This document shows positions 1-10,088 of a stretch of 64,000 bases of DNA, piece by piece; position 1 is the first letter of the stretch, and every line of letters begins with the position of its first letter. Source of the stretch: Macrococcoides psychrotolerans. Lineage in GTDB: Bacteria; Bacillota; Bacilli; Staphylococcales; Staphylococcaceae. Both the position numbers and the translations under genes were made by a program. The notes below the pieces were generated by a model that was not told where the DNA came from, searched no databases, and worked only from the letters and a program-made list of their open reading frames with translations. The stretch covers positions 1,302,001-1,366,000 of the forward strand of contig NZ_CP124591.1 of NCBI RefSeq assembly GCF_038095555.1. The letters run 5' to 3'.

Positions 1-30
1 ATACTACAATCTATATATAAAATAAATAAT

Positions 31-60
31 ATAAAAAAAGAATAAGTACATACTTATCCT
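31..60 (-). terminator. intrinsic terminator after apt
   Basis: The minus strand has a 10-bp stem (arms 51-60 and 39-48, 2-nt loop by strict pairing) followed by seven T residues. It lies just past the apt stop codon and should end the recJ-apt transcript. Confidence 0.8.
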
Positions 61-72
61 TTTTAAACATAA

Positions 73-594
73 TTATTCTTCTTCATACGCAACGAGCGAA
101 ATCACATCATATCCTTTTAACTTGTCCATACCGTTCAAGTATTTAAGATCGATGATAAATGCAATCCCTGCAACGATACCACCAAGAGATTCAACTAGCT
201 TGATTGTCGCTTCAATTGTTCCACCTGTAGCAAGTAGATCATCTGTTATTAGTACACGCTGACCCGGTTTTATTGCATCTTTATGCATTGTAAGTACATT
301 CGTGCCATATTCAAGTTCATATTCATAGCTAATGACTTCACGGGGAAGTTTTCCTTTTTTGCGGACAGGTGCAAAGCCAATATTCATCGCATAGGCAACC
401 GGACACCCAATAATAAATCCACGCGCTTCAGGACCTACAACGATATCAACTTGTTTTTCTTTTGCATATTCCACAATCTGATCCGTTGCATATTTATATG
501 CCGTACCGTTATCCATGATTGTTGTAATATCTTTGAAATTTACGCCTGGTTTTGGCCAGTCTTTAACCTGAGTAATATATTGCTTTAGATCCAT
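73..594 (-). CDS. apt: adenine phosphoribosyltransferase
   Basis: Adenine salvage enzyme that makes AMP and pyrophosphate from adenine and PRPP in the cytosol. The 173-residue protein has the usual length of the family. The PRPP-binding loop is clear at about residues 114-126 (VLITDDLLATGGT), and GPEARGF near residue 54-60 is the purine-site motif. The ATG has a strong AGGAGG ribosome site. It follows recJ by 10 bp and is followed by a terminator, so it is the last gene of its operon. The apt-recJ pairing is standard in staphylococci and bacilli. Confidence 0.97.
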   Translation of the reverse strand: MDLKQYITQVKDWPKPGVNFKDITTIMDNGTAYKYATDQIVEYAKEKQVDIVVGPEARGFIIGCPVAYAMNIGFAPVRKKGKLPREVISYEYELEYGTNVLTMHKDAIKPGQRVLITDDLLATGGTIEATIKLVESLGGIVAGIAFIIDLKYLNGMDKLKGYDVISLVAYEEE

Positions 595-604
595 AATATG
601 CCTC

Positions 605-2866
605 CTAGGACAATGAGTTATTCGATAAGATAAATTGTTTTAATTCATCGAATGATGAAAACAATAGCTTACTTTCTAATTTTAACTGATTTAATCGTGC
701 TTGATAAGTACTTGAGCTCGATAAATCGACCTTTTTATCAACTTCCTGCTTTTTTATAAGTTGACCTTCTTTAATAATAAGGCCAAGTTCATGATACACA
801 TCCAGCATAAACAACAAAGTATCCGGTGACACATTTATTGTCTGTAGTAAATAACTGCCTTCTTTTTCCAGATCAATCTCTGGCTTTATCATGATACATT
901 TATATAGCAGCTTAAATTTTTCTGCTGTCGGCATACCTTCAAAATATAATTGTCTTGGTGTGTGAAATATAAAATAGATTAATGTCGCATCCACACTGTT
1001 ATACGTATCTAAAAACTTTTCTTCACTATCCGGAAGATCACGGAAGATAACTTTGTCATAACCCGATATCGTTTCGCCATAGTGAAAATAATGTTCATTT
1101 AATTTATTTTTACGTGGATGAATAATCAATGCAGCACGCTCGTCCTTTAAAAACTTGTATGAATTTGGGTGTACATTTCTAAAATCAATCATCTGCATAG
1201 CGTCCTGCTTTATATGACGCACAATCATCTGAGGCTGAACGTTACCATTCCATTCGTTCAGCTGCAGCGTACCTGCCAATTTCACTTGACTGCCTACTGG
1301 AAGTTCTGACATTCTTGCCCCTTCATTCCACATAAGTGCATTCAGGGTGTTTTGAACAGTCATCTTTAGATGTGCCTGGTTCTGTCCAATCTGCTTCACA
1401 TCTGTTAGTTCAGCATTCATTAATGAGAGTAACGGCGCACTGAAGTCTGTTCCGAACGGTCGAAGTTTATCCATATCATTAATATTCTTCACTGTAATAT
1501 CTGACATTTCAATAGCAGCATCAATTTCTATTTCCTGAATGATTTCACCATGAATACGTGTATCTAAATAGTCATTCAAAGCTTTTTCGAGCTGTTCAAT
1601 ATTTTCAATGGGCAATGTCATCCCTGCTGCCATATGATGTCCACCAAATTTAGTAATAAGATTTCTCGATGCATCAAGACTGTCATACATCGATACTTGC
1701 GCAATACTTCTTGCAGAGCCTTTCGCGTAGCCATTATCATAATCAATGTTCAATACGATTGCGGGTAAATGATACTGCTCCGTAATTCTACTTGCGACAA
1801 TACCAAGTACACCTTCGTTCCAGCCTTCCTTCGCAACAACGATAAAACGATTGCCCTTCGCAATTTTTTCTTCAACATCTATCAATGCTTGTTCAGTAAT
1901 TGAGCTTACAATCTCCTTACGTTCAATATTGAACTGATCGACTTGTTCGCTCATCCATTCTGCTTCATCTTCATTATCTATCTGCAGTAATTCGCATGCT
2001 AATCGTGCATCATCTAATCTACCGACTGCATTCAGTCTCGGACCTATAATAAATCCGACTGTTTCTTCTGTGATTTCACCATTAAAAGCCGCTTGCTTAA
2101 GTAATGCCTTCAAGCCCATCGGTGTATGCACATTTAAGGCTTTAAGTCCACGCTTTACGAGCGCTCGATTCTCACCCGTCAATGATACAAGATCACTGAT
2201 TGTACCAATCGCAACAAATCCAAGTAAGTGCTCATTCATCTGTTCGTTTAATGCACATGCAAGCTTATAGCTCACCCCAACACCTGCAAGATGATGAAAG
2301 GGATAGCTGCCATCTGGATGCATCGGATGCAGAATTGCATAAGCATCTGGAAGCGTCTGACCAATCTCATGATGATCTGTAATAATTACATCTATCCCTA
2401 GTTCGTTCACAATATTTACTTCATGATGACCTTGTATCCCGTTATCAACCGTAATGATTAAAGATACACCCGCATCACTCGCTTCACGAAAAGCCTGCTC
2501 ATTTGGTCCGTAGCCTTCTGTAAAACGATTCGGAATGTACCAGCCTACGTTTGCACCGATAGACTTCAAGCTATCAACGAGAACAGTGACGCTCGTCACA
2601 CCATCTGCATCATAGTCTCCATAAACGAGTATCATTTCGTTATTATCTATTGCGGTTTTAATACGCTTAACCGCCTTACTCATGTCATGCATAGCAAATG
2701 GATCATGAATGTCATCTGCTGCAAAAATATCATGTAATGCTGCGTCCGTCACAATATGACGAGATTCTAATATTTTCTTATTAATTTCAGTGATGTGATA
2801 TTTTTTAATTAACGCTGCAGGAATTGTATCTACAGGTTGTTTGACTGTCCATACAGTTTTATCCAC
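605..2866 (-). CDS. recJ: single-stranded-DNA-specific exonuclease RecJ
   Basis: 5'-3' single-strand DNA exonuclease of recombination and base-excision repair. The protein (753 residues) has the DHH phosphoesterase signature: GDYDADGVTS at about 83-92 and the DHH triad at 164-166, which bind the catalytic metals. The DHHA1 motif GGHHMAAGM lies near residue 410. The long C-terminal region is typical of Firmicute RecJ. Translation starts at GTG, supported by a GGGGGAT ribosome site. It lies 27 bp after the M20 hydrolase gene with no terminator between, so readthrough from that pair is likely. Confidence 0.96.
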   Translation of the reverse strand: MDKTVWTVKQPVDTIPAALIKKYHITEINKKILESRHIVTDAALHDIFAADDIHDPFAMHDMSKAVKRIKTAIDNNEMILVYGDYDADGVTSVTVLVDSLKSIGANVGWYIPNRFTEGYGPNEQAFREASDAGVSLIITVDNGIQGHHEVNIVNELGIDVIITDHHEIGQTLPDAYAILHPMHPDGSYPFHHLAGVGVSYKLACALNEQMNEHLLGFVAIGTISDLVSLTGENRALVKRGLKALNVHTPMGLKALLKQAAFNGEITEETVGFIIGPRLNAVGRLDDARLACELLQIDNEDEAEWMSEQVDQFNIERKEIVSSITEQALIDVEEKIAKGNRFIVVAKEGWNEGVLGIVASRITEQYHLPAIVLNIDYDNGYAKGSARSIAQVSMYDSLDASRNLITKFGGHHMAAGMTLPIENIEQLEKALNDYLDTRIHGEIIQEIEIDAAIEMSDITVKNINDMDKLRPFGTDFSAPLLSLMNAELTDVKQIGQNQAHLKMTVQNTLNALMWNEGARMSELPVGSQVKLAGTLQLNEWNGNVQPQMIVRHIKQDAMQMIDFRNVHPNSYKFLKDERAALIIHPRKNKLNEHYFHYGETISGYDKVIFRDLPDSEEKFLDTYNSVDATLIYFIFHTPRQLYFEGMPTAEKFKLLYKCIMIKPEIDLEKEGSYLLQTINVSPDTLLFMLDVYHELGLIIKEGQLIKKQEVDKKVDLSSSSTYQARLNQLKLESKLLFSSFDELKQFILSNNSLS

Positions 2867-2893
2867 AACAATCCCCCTATATAAGTTTGCCTA

Positions 2894-4009
2894 TTATTTA
2901 TCGATATCTAATAAAAGTTGATAAAATATTTCTATCGCATCAAAGATGACTGATTTATCCAGATTCATATCAGGATGATGCAATCCATGTTCCATATTAC
3001 ACCCAATCCCTAGCATTGTCGACTTGATATCCGGCAGTGCATACGTATAGTTATGGAAATCTTCTGCACCTGGAGTATAGATGGTATCAACATATTCAAA
3101 TCTTTTGCTTTTTATCGCTTTTTTCAGAAGTTCCTTCGCATCTGGATCTATTTGTGCAGCTACTGTATAACCGTCAATTCTAGTATTGATCAATACATCT
3201 TGTTCAGCATATTGAACTTTACTATCATCAAGTATCTTATTAAAAACTGCGATCAGTTCATCCATCGTATCATTATAATTGGCTCTAATATCAAAAGTTA
3301 CGCTTACGTGCCCAGGAATGGAATTATCTTGTCCGTTCATCGTATTAATCTTTGTCATCTTAATAGAATAATTACGGTTACTTCCCATGTTGATACGCTT
3401 TATATGTTCATATATCTCCATTACGATATCAATACTGTTAATTGATTCCCACGGTCGTCCCGCATGCCCTGCTTTAGTAATTACATCCATATAGATTGTA
3501 CCACTTGCACCATGCTGTATACTTGCAGAAAACTGACCTTTTTTAAGTTCATTTAAAGGACGTACATGCATACCAAATAAATAGTGTACATGTTCGAGAG
3601 CTCCTTGTTCATGTTCCACAACATACTTCGCGCCTTCTCCTAGTTCTTCAGCAGGCTGAAAAATAAACTTTAACGTATGTTTCGGTTTATAGTTCATCTC
3701 TTTTAGCTTTAAGATGAAGCCTGTTAATATCGTCATATGAACATCATGTCCACATGCATGCAGCACTTTCAATTCATTATTTAAACGGTATGGAAGCGCA
3801 TCGATATCCGTACGAAATGCAATTGCATCTTTAATCTTACCATCAATTTGCAGCAAAAAACCGGTTTTGTTGAAGCGTTCAATGGTATAGTCCTTTAAAT
3901 ACGTGGTTAAATACTCTGTCGTCTTCTGTTCCTTCCAGCTCACTTCTGCAATACTGTTCAATTCTGTATTAATTTCTTGCATTTCATTTTTAAAGGTGGT
4001 GCTATTCAT
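2894..4009 (-). CDS. M20 family metallo-amidohydrolase
   Basis: A 371-residue M20/peptidase-like amidohydrolase, of the group that removes acyl groups from amino acids (N-acyl-amino-acid or N-acetyl-diaminopimelate hydrolases). Visible metal-site motifs: HACGHD at 84-89, QPAEELGEGA at 118-127 and GMHVRP at 146-151. No signal peptide, so probably cytosolic. The start codon overlaps the stop of the enolase-superfamily epimerase gene by 8 bp, so the two are translationally coupled and probably act on the same kind of substrate. The exact substrate cannot be read from the sequence. The pair is inserted between recJ and secDF, which are normally close in staphylococci. Confidence 0.85.
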   Translation of the reverse strand: MNSTTFKNEMQEINTELNSIAEVSWKEQKTTEYLTTYLKDYTIERFNKTGFLLQIDGKIKDAIAFRTDIDALPYRLNNELKVLHACGHDVHMTILTGFILKLKEMNYKPKHTLKFIFQPAEELGEGAKYVVEHEQGALEHVHYLFGMHVRPLNELKKGQFSASIQHGASGTIYMDVITKAGHAGRPWESINSIDIVMEIYEHIKRINMGSNRNYSIKMTKINTMNGQDNSIPGHVSVTFDIRANYNDTMDELIAVFNKILDDSKVQYAEQDVLINTRIDGYTVAAQIDPDAKELLKKAIKSKRFEYVDTIYTPGAEDFHNYTYALPDIKSTMLGIGCNMEHGLHHPDMNLDKSVIFDAIEIFYQLLLDIDK

Positions 4010-5123
4010 TTATTTCACTCATTTCGAATTGTCGTGTCGTTATTGCATTTAAACTTTGCTGATCTATTTCTATTCCAAGTCCTGGTGCCTCACTTAAGTA
4101 GACATATGGAATTTCATATTTTAAATTTCCGATTTCCTTACTGAATAACAGGGGTCCTGTCAGTTCAGTAGACTGTACATTATGATGGCTCATTGCAACA
4201 TGATACCCCGCAGCACTGCCGATAGAAGATTCGACCATAGAACCTATTTGGCATGGAATATCATGTGCCTCAGCGTAATTAATAATATGAACTGCTGCTT
4301 TTATACCCCCACACTTCATTAATTTAACGTTGATTAAATCTGTATTAATATTAAGTTGTACAAGCTGCTTAACATTTAATATACTCTCATCAACCATCAA
4401 CGGTACTTTCATATGGTCATATAAGTAATTTAGCCCTTCAATTTCCTTATAACTTAACGGTTGTTCTATCCACATTAAATTCGGATAATCTAATTGATCG
4501 ACCATTTGTGCAACACGTTTCGGCGAAGACCACGCCTGATTACAATCGACACGAACTTCAATCGATTCGTCTACATAATCCAGAATCTGTTCTAACTTTC
4601 TGCAGTCCGATACCACATCTCCACCAAGCTTGACTTTAATAACATTGTATCCCTGTCCTATTAAAACATCGATATCATCCTTTAGTTGTTCAAATGGTTT
4701 AACGCTTAACACTTTTGCATATGATAGTCTGTCTTTCGTTTTACCACCTAGTAATTCATATAATGGGAGTCCAGCCTTCTTCCCAAGAATATCATGTAAT
4801 GCAATATCTACAGCTGCTTTTATTGAAGGGTTATGAATGATTAAGTCATCTAATCTATTCAGTATCGCATTAATGTTCAGCGGATTTCTGTTAATCAATG
4901 CTGGTGCAATGACATGCTGCATAATTTCAAAAGCTGCATTCACATGTTCCCCATTTACATGTTCATCAGGTACAGCTTCACCATATCCTGTAATGCCTTC
5001 GTCTGTTTCTATTGCTAAAATAAATGCCGGCATATAAGGATACGTAGCATAATTAATAACGAATGGTTCTTTTAACGGCAATTCAATTTGATAACCTGTT
5101 ATCTTAGTTATTTTCAAGTTCAT
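4002..5123 (-). CDS. enolase-superfamily dipeptide epimerase or N-acylamino acid racemase
   Basis: A 373-residue muconate-lactonizing subgroup enzyme. Catalytic residues are present: the KxK motif at 163-165, metal ligands D193 (VDCNQ), E220 (WIEQP) and D245 (VDES), and the second-side base K267. This fits L-Ala-D/L-Glu epimerase (YkfB type) or N-succinylamino acid racemase. The C-terminal Asp-x-Asp that contacts the substrate in Ala-Glu epimerases is replaced by Glu-Leu-Thr at 320-322, so the substrate may differ. Coupling to an M20 hydrolase fits either murein-peptide use or a D-to-L amino acid route. First gene of the epimerase-M20-recJ-apt unit. Confidence 0.82.
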   Translation of the reverse strand: MNLKITKITGYQIELPLKEPFVINYATYPYMPAFILAIETDEGITGYGEAVPDEHVNGEHVNAAFEIMQHVIAPALINRNPLNINAILNRLDDLIIHNPSIKAAVDIALHDILGKKAGLPLYELLGGKTKDRLSYAKVLSVKPFEQLKDDIDVLIGQGYNVIKVKLGGDVVSDCRKLEQILDYVDESIEVRVDCNQAWSSPKRVAQMVDQLDYPNLMWIEQPLSYKEIEGLNYLYDHMKVPLMVDESILNVKQLVQLNINTDLINVKLMKCGGIKAAVHIINYAEAHDIPCQIGSMVESSIGSAAGYHVAMSHHNVQSTELTGPLLFSKEIGNLKYEIPYVYLSEAPGLGIEIDQQSLNAITTRQFEMSEINE

Positions 5124-5204
5124 CCCCCTTTGACTTTACTATTTATCATATCATTTTTTACACAAAAATAGAAAACAGGATATACGCATTTATTTATTTA
5201 ACAA

Positions 5205-5242
5205 AGCCCGGGGAACTGTAGTTGTATACAGTTCCCCGGGCT
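5205..5242 (-). terminator. strong hairpin terminator after secDF
   Basis: A perfect 16-bp GC-rich stem (5205-5220 with 5227-5242) around a 6-nt loop, with a short T-rich stretch on the minus strand. It separates the secDF transcript from the epimerase operon. Confidence 0.8.
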
Positions 5243-5267
5243 TAGTTTGCCGATCAATAGTCGGCTA

Positions 5268-7559
5268 TTAGACGTAGATTTTTTCTTCGTTCGGTTTCTT
5301 CTCTTCATAAACAATAAGTTTGCCGTTTGATTTTTTCAGTTGTTGTTTCTTTAGCATTCCCCAAAGTGGTACTGCAATAAAGACTGAACTGAAGACGCCT
5401 GAAATTAATCCGACAAGCAATGCAACCGAGAAGTTAAAGATACTTGTTGCACCGAGTAACATTAATGCGATAACTACGATTAATACTGTCAACACCGTAT
5501 TGATTGAACGCGTCATCGTCTGACGAATCGAACTGTTTACGATATGATCGATTTGTTCTGGTGTTGTGATAACTTTAATCTTATGTAGATTCTCACGGAC
5601 ACGGTCAAATGTAACGATCGTATCGTTAATTGAATAACCTATAATGGTCAGAACTGCTGCAATGAATGTAACGTCTACTTCCAGGCGGAATATAGTGAAG
5701 AATGCAATGATTAAAAATGCATCATGTAATAAAGATAATACGGATGTCAGTCCCATACGCCATTCAAAACGGAATGTAACGTAGATGATGATTCCGATTG
5801 AAGCGATAATCACGGATTTAATCGCATTTTTCGCTAATTCTTTACCAATTTCACTTGATACCGTGTTTACGTTTGGCTCATGTCCATATTTTTTAGAGAA
5901 TGTTGATTTTAAATCATTGATTTGTTCCTTCGTTAACGGATCTTTATATTGTACAGATGCCATTTTTGGATTTTCAGCATTTACGACAACATTTTCACTT
6001 GGCATCTTTAACGTTTCTAGCTCTTTTTTAAGTCCATCTTCTTTTAATACTTGTTCACTTTTAATGTCTACACGTGAACCACTCTTAAAGTCGATACCTA
6101 AATTTAATCCCATCATCGTAACAATGATACTTCCAATGATAATTGATGCTAATGATAAGCCTAGCAATGGTTTTGCTAACTTCACAAAATCAATACGTTC
6201 CCAGGCTGATTTTAAATCCTGAACATCCATACCTTCTGCAATATCATGACGATGCGCTCTGTTGACACCAAAGAATGAAAACTTATTGTCAAACATTCCG
6301 GAGTTTACAGCAAGTTTGAGTAAGAAACGTGATAAGAATACTTGCGTAACAAAGATCATTATTATACCAAGCAGTAACATCGTTGCAAACCCTTTTACAC
6401 TACTCGTTCCAAGGAAGAATAGCACTAATGCAGCCAGTACAGTTGTTAAGTTGGCATCCAATATTGTTAAGAAAGATGAATTCGAGCCTTTTTTGAAGGC
6501 TTGTTTGATACTTCTTCCGATTCTAATTTCATCCTTAATACGTTCATACATTATGATATTTGCATCGACTGCCATACCTACACCTAGAACGAGCGCGGCA
6601 ATGCCTGGTAATGTCAAAACACCTGAAATCAAATTAAAGGCGATCATCGTTAACCAGATGTAGACCGACAATGAAATTACGGCAATAGTTCCTGGTAATC
6701 TGTAATAGAGTATCATGAACAAGAAAATTAATCCGACACCAATTGCAGATGCCAGTACAGTATCATGTAGTGCATCCTGGCCAAACTGTGCACCAACAGA
6801 TGTTGAATATACTTCTGTTAATTTCACTGGAAGTGAACCAGAATTTAATAGATCAGCAATTTGTTTTGCACGAATTAAACCATCTTCTCCATTAAATCCA
6901 CCTGAAATTTCAACATTTTGGGAGTTGATTTCCTGTGATACACCTGCTGCACTCACATATTTTGGTTGTTTCCCCTGCTGTTCTTTTTTTGCTTCTTTCT
7001 CGTAGCTATCCTTACCTTCTTCAAAATCCATCCAGATAACCATTATATTTGGATCTTGTTGAGAGATTTTTCTAGTGATTTTAGCAAATTTTTCAGCTGA
7101 TTTTAATTTTAAAGTAACAACAGGTGCATTGTTTGTCTGATCAAAGCTTTGCTTTGCACCGCCTTGAACAAGATCCTTACCGCTTAATAACAATTTGTCA
7201 TTTGCATCACGAATTGTCAGATTGGCACTTGTCGATAATATCTTTCTCGCTTCATTCTGATTTTTAACGCCTGCTAACTGTACTCGAATTCTGTCTTTAT
7301 TCTCAATCTGAATTTTAGGTTCGCTTACTCCAAGTACGTTAACACGAGATTCAAGGGTCTTGCTCGTGGCTTTAACAACTTCTGGTGTGATCTTATCTTC
7401 TTTTTCAAGTTTATCAACTTTATAAAGTACTTCAAAGCCACCTTGCAGATCTAAGCCGAGATTTACTTTATTCATAATGTCTTTTGCTGTTACACCCATT
7501 GTACTGAACAATAATATAGTCAGCAGCAAAAGGGCAACGATTCTGCTACGTTTCTTCAC
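5268..7559 (-). CDS. secDF: SecDF protein-export membrane protein (fused)
   Basis: Proton-driven accessory subunit of the Sec translocase that helps pull exported proteins out of the channel. The 763-residue protein is a natural SecD-SecF fusion as in Bacillus and Staphylococcus. The SecD half has an N-terminal membrane segment, the D1 motif region LGLDLQGGFEV near residue 34-44, a large external domain and a membrane block near 265-420. The SecF half starts near 455, with LNLGIDFKSGS near 485-495 and a second membrane block. Start is GTG with an AGAGGTG ribosome site. It follows yajC, encoding its Sec partner, and precedes a strong terminator. Confidence 0.96.
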   Translation of the reverse strand: MKKRSRIVALLLLTILLFSTMGVTAKDIMNKVNLGLDLQGGFEVLYKVDKLEKEDKITPEVVKATSKTLESRVNVLGVSEPKIQIENKDRIRVQLAGVKNQNEARKILSTSANLTIRDANDKLLLSGKDLVQGGAKQSFDQTNNAPVVTLKLKSAEKFAKITRKISQQDPNIMVIWMDFEEGKDSYEKEAKKEQQGKQPKYVSAAGVSQEINSQNVEISGGFNGEDGLIRAKQIADLLNSGSLPVKLTEVYSTSVGAQFGQDALHDTVLASAIGVGLIFLFMILYYRLPGTIAVISLSVYIWLTMIAFNLISGVLTLPGIAALVLGVGMAVDANIIMYERIKDEIRIGRSIKQAFKKGSNSSFLTILDANLTTVLAALVLFFLGTSSVKGFATMLLLGIIMIFVTQVFLSRFLLKLAVNSGMFDNKFSFFGVNRAHRHDIAEGMDVQDLKSAWERIDFVKLAKPLLGLSLASIIIGSIIVTMMGLNLGIDFKSGSRVDIKSEQVLKEDGLKKELETLKMPSENVVVNAENPKMASVQYKDPLTKEQINDLKSTFSKKYGHEPNVNTVSSEIGKELAKNAIKSVIIASIGIIIYVTFRFEWRMGLTSVLSLLHDAFLIIAFFTIFRLEVDVTFIAAVLTIIGYSINDTIVTFDRVRENLHKIKVITTPEQIDHIVNSSIRQTMTRSINTVLTVLIVVIALMLLGATSIFNFSVALLVGLISGVFSSVFIAVPLWGMLKKQQLKKSNGKLIVYEEKKPNEEKIYV

Positions 7560-7622
7560 ACTTTCACCTCTATAATCCTTTTGATGTAAAAAGTATACAT
7601 CTAAATTCTGAAGGAATCAAAA

Positions 7623-7901
7623 TTATTTATTAGATACTCCTTTTATCGCTTGTTTTTCGAATGTCATTTCAGTACCTTTATTATTGACGATTAAAGTAAC
7701 AAATTGATTATCTACAGATTTAACAGTTCCTTGTAATCCTCCGATTGTAGCGACTTTATCTCCACGCTTTAAATTTCTGATCAGCTGCTGCTGTTCTTTC
7801 GTACGCTTTTGCTGGGGTTTAATCATAAAAAAGTAAGCAACTGCAAAAATTGCGACTAATGGTAATAAATTGATTAACAATGCTTGTGTTTCTGGGCTCA
7901 T
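7623..7901 (-). CDS. yajC: preprotein translocase subunit YajC
   Basis: A 92-residue single-pass membrane protein that associates with SecDF. The membrane segment is at about residues 8-27, followed by the conserved FMIKPQQKR motif and the cytosolic RGDKVATIGGLQG domain. A perfect AGGAGG site precedes the ATG. It lies 11 bp after tgt, and secDF follows, the standard order. Confidence 0.95.
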   Translation of the reverse strand: MSPETQALLINLLPLVAIFAVAYFFMIKPQQKRTKEQQQLIRNLKRGDKVATIGGLQGTVKSVDNQFVTLIVNNKGTEMTFEKQAIKGVSNK

Positions 7902-7912
7902 CTCTGTACCTC

Positions 7913-9052
7913 CTAAAAGTTTTTCGGATTTTCAACGTTTAATCCGTATTCTTCAAAAAATTCTTCCTTAAAATCTAATAAACGGTCATTTCGAATCGCT
8001 TCACGCACTTGTTCCATTAAATTAAGCAAGAAATGCAGATTATGAATTGTCGTTAAACGAATACCAAATGTTTCATCCGCCTTAATCAGATGGCGTAAAT
8101 AGGCTTTCGTATAATTTTTGCATGTATAGCAGTCACATTTTTCATCTAACGGTGTGAAATCTCTTTCATATTTAGCATTTTTCACAACGACGCGTCCTTT
8201 AGATGTCATACATGTTCCGTTTCTTGCAATTCGTGTCGGCAATACACAGTCAAACATATCAATACCACGAATCGCACCTTCAATTAACGCATCCGGAGAA
8301 CCAACGCCCATTAGATATCTTGGTTTATTAAATGGCATAAGTGGCGTCGTATGTTCAAGTATTCGGTACATTATTGGTTTTGGTTCACCTACAGACAGAC
8401 CACCAATAGCATAACCCGGGAAGTCCATCGAAACAAGATCCTTTGCAGACTGTGTGCGTAAATCCCCATATTCTCCACCTTGAATAATACCAAATAGCGC
8501 TTGGTCCTGGGGACGCTGGTGCGCTTCTAAGCAACGTTCTGCCCAGCGTGAAGTTCTTTCGATACTCGCTTTAACGTATTCATAGGTTGCCGGCATCGGT
8601 GGACACTCATCAAAAGCCATCATAATATCTGAGCCAAGATCATTTTGAATATGCATTGCTTTTTCAGGGCTTAAAAATAATTTAGAACCATTCAGATGAT
8701 GCCTGAAATGCACACCTTCTTCTTCAATCTTACGCATATCGCTTAAGCTGAATACCTGAAAACCGCCACTATCTGTAAGAATCGGGCCGTCCCAGTTCAT
8801 AAACTTATGTAATCCTCCCGCCTCACGGATAACATCATTCCCAGGACGTAACCATAAATGATACGTATTACTTAAAATAATTTTTGCATTCATCGCTTTT
8901 AATTCTTCCGGGCTCATCGTCTTAACTGTAGCTTGCGTACCTACTGGCATAAACATCGGTGTTTCAAATGAACCGTGTGGTGTATGCACAATACCAAGGC
9001 GTGCGCCAGATTGCTTACAAGTTTTTATATGTTCATATGTTACTGCGTTCAT
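7913..9052 (-). CDS. tgt: queuine tRNA-ribosyltransferase
   Basis: Exchanges guanine-34 for the queuosine precursor preQ1 in tRNAs with a GUN anticodon. The 379-residue protein shows the DSGGFQVFSL substrate motif, the GGLSVGEP loop and the C-terminal zinc site (CDCYTCKN with a downstream His). It lies 11 bp after queA, which encodes the next step of the same pathway, and before yajC. No queuosine biosynthesis genes making preQ1 are in the window. Confidence 0.97.
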   Translation of the reverse strand: MNAVTYEHIKTCKQSGARLGIVHTPHGSFETPMFMPVGTQATVKTMSPEELKAMNAKIILSNTYHLWLRPGNDVIREAGGLHKFMNWDGPILTDSGGFQVFSLSDMRKIEEEGVHFRHHLNGSKLFLSPEKAMHIQNDLGSDIMMAFDECPPMPATYEYVKASIERTSRWAERCLEAHQRPQDQALFGIIQGGEYGDLRTQSAKDLVSMDFPGYAIGGLSVGEPKPIMYRILEHTTPLMPFNKPRYLMGVGSPDALIEGAIRGIDMFDCVLPTRIARNGTCMTSKGRVVVKNAKYERDFTPLDEKCDCYTCKNYTKAYLRHLIKADETFGIRLTTIHNLHFLLNLMEQVREAIRNDRLLDFKEEFFEEYGLNVENPKNF

Positions 9053-9063
9053 AGTTCTCTCCT

Positions 9064-10086
9064 TTAATAGATAAACATTGCATCTCCGAAGCTGAAAAAT
9101 CGATATTTTTCGTTCACAGCTTCATGATATGCATTCATTATAAATTCTTTCGTTGCAAGACTTGAAACAAGCATCACTAATGTTGACTTTGGGAGATGGA
9201 AATTTGTAATCATCGCATCCACTGCTTTAAACGAATAACCTGGATAAATAAAGATATCCGTCCAGCCACTCTGTGCTGTAAAATGACCGGAATCATCCAC
9301 AATTGTCTCTAACGTACGTGTTGAGGTTGTACCTACTGTAATAATTCGGTTTCCACCATTACGTGTGTCATTTAATAGCTTTGCTGTTTCTTCGCTCATC
9401 TCGTAATATTCACTATGCATCTTATGACTTTCAACATCATCGACACTCACCGGACGAAATGTACCGAGACCTACATGCAGCGTGATATATGCGATATTAA
9501 TACCTTTAGCTTTAATATCTTCAAGCAAAGATTCTGTAAAATGTAATCCTGCAGTAGGCGCAGCTGCACTTCCCGTAGCACGTGCATAGACTGTCTGATA
9601 TCGGCTTTGGTCTTCTAGTGTTTCTTTAATATAAGGGGGTAAAGGCATCAACCCAAGCTCATCCAGACGCTCCTGAAGTATCCCATCATAGCTCAGCTGC
9701 ATAATTCGGCCGCCCTGATCCAGTTCCTCCACGCAAGTTGCAATAATCTTACCCTCACCGAATGATATGCGCGTTCCAATCGTAACACGCTTTGCCGGCT
9801 TGATCAGAACTTCCCAGCCGTTATCATGTTCTGTCAGCATCAGCATTTCAATCTTCGCACCTGTATCTTCCTTTAAACCGAACAATCGTGCTGGCATAAC
9901 CTTCGTATCATTCAGTACTAAAGTATCTCCTGCATTCAAGTAATCGATTATCGATCTAAAGTTTGTATGCTTGATTTCACCGGTATGCTTATTCAGTGTA
10001 AGGAGTCGACTTGCTGTACGGTCTTGTAATGGTGTCTGAGCAATAAGAGACTCCGGTAAGTTAAAATCGAATTCATTTACATCCAC
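9064..10086 (-). CDS. queA: S-adenosylmethionine:tRNA ribosyltransferase-isomerase
   Basis: Transfers the ribosyl group of S-adenosylmethionine to preQ1 in tRNA to give epoxyqueuosine. Full length at 340 residues, with the N-terminal FDFNLPESLIAQ motif, YGDGILQER-like central region, and AAPTAGLHFT near residue 180. Start is GTG, backed by a GAGGAAA ribosome site. It lies 2 bp after ruvB, so the two are tightly coupled, and tgt follows. Confidence 0.96.
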   Translation of the reverse strand: MDVNEFDFNLPESLIAQTPLQDRTASRLLTLNKHTGEIKHTNFRSIIDYLNAGDTLVLNDTKVMPARLFGLKEDTGAKIEMLMLTEHDNGWEVLIKPAKRVTIGTRISFGEGKIIATCVEELDQGGRIMQLSYDGILQERLDELGLMPLPPYIKETLEDQSRYQTVYARATGSAAAPTAGLHFTESLLEDIKAKGINIAYITLHVGLGTFRPVSVDDVESHKMHSEYYEMSEETAKLLNDTRNGGNRIITVGTTSTRTLETIVDDSGHFTAQSGWTDIFIYPGYSFKAVDAMITNFHLPKSTLVMLVSSLATKEFIMNAYHEAVNEKYRFFSFGDAMFIY

Positions 10087-10088
10087 AA

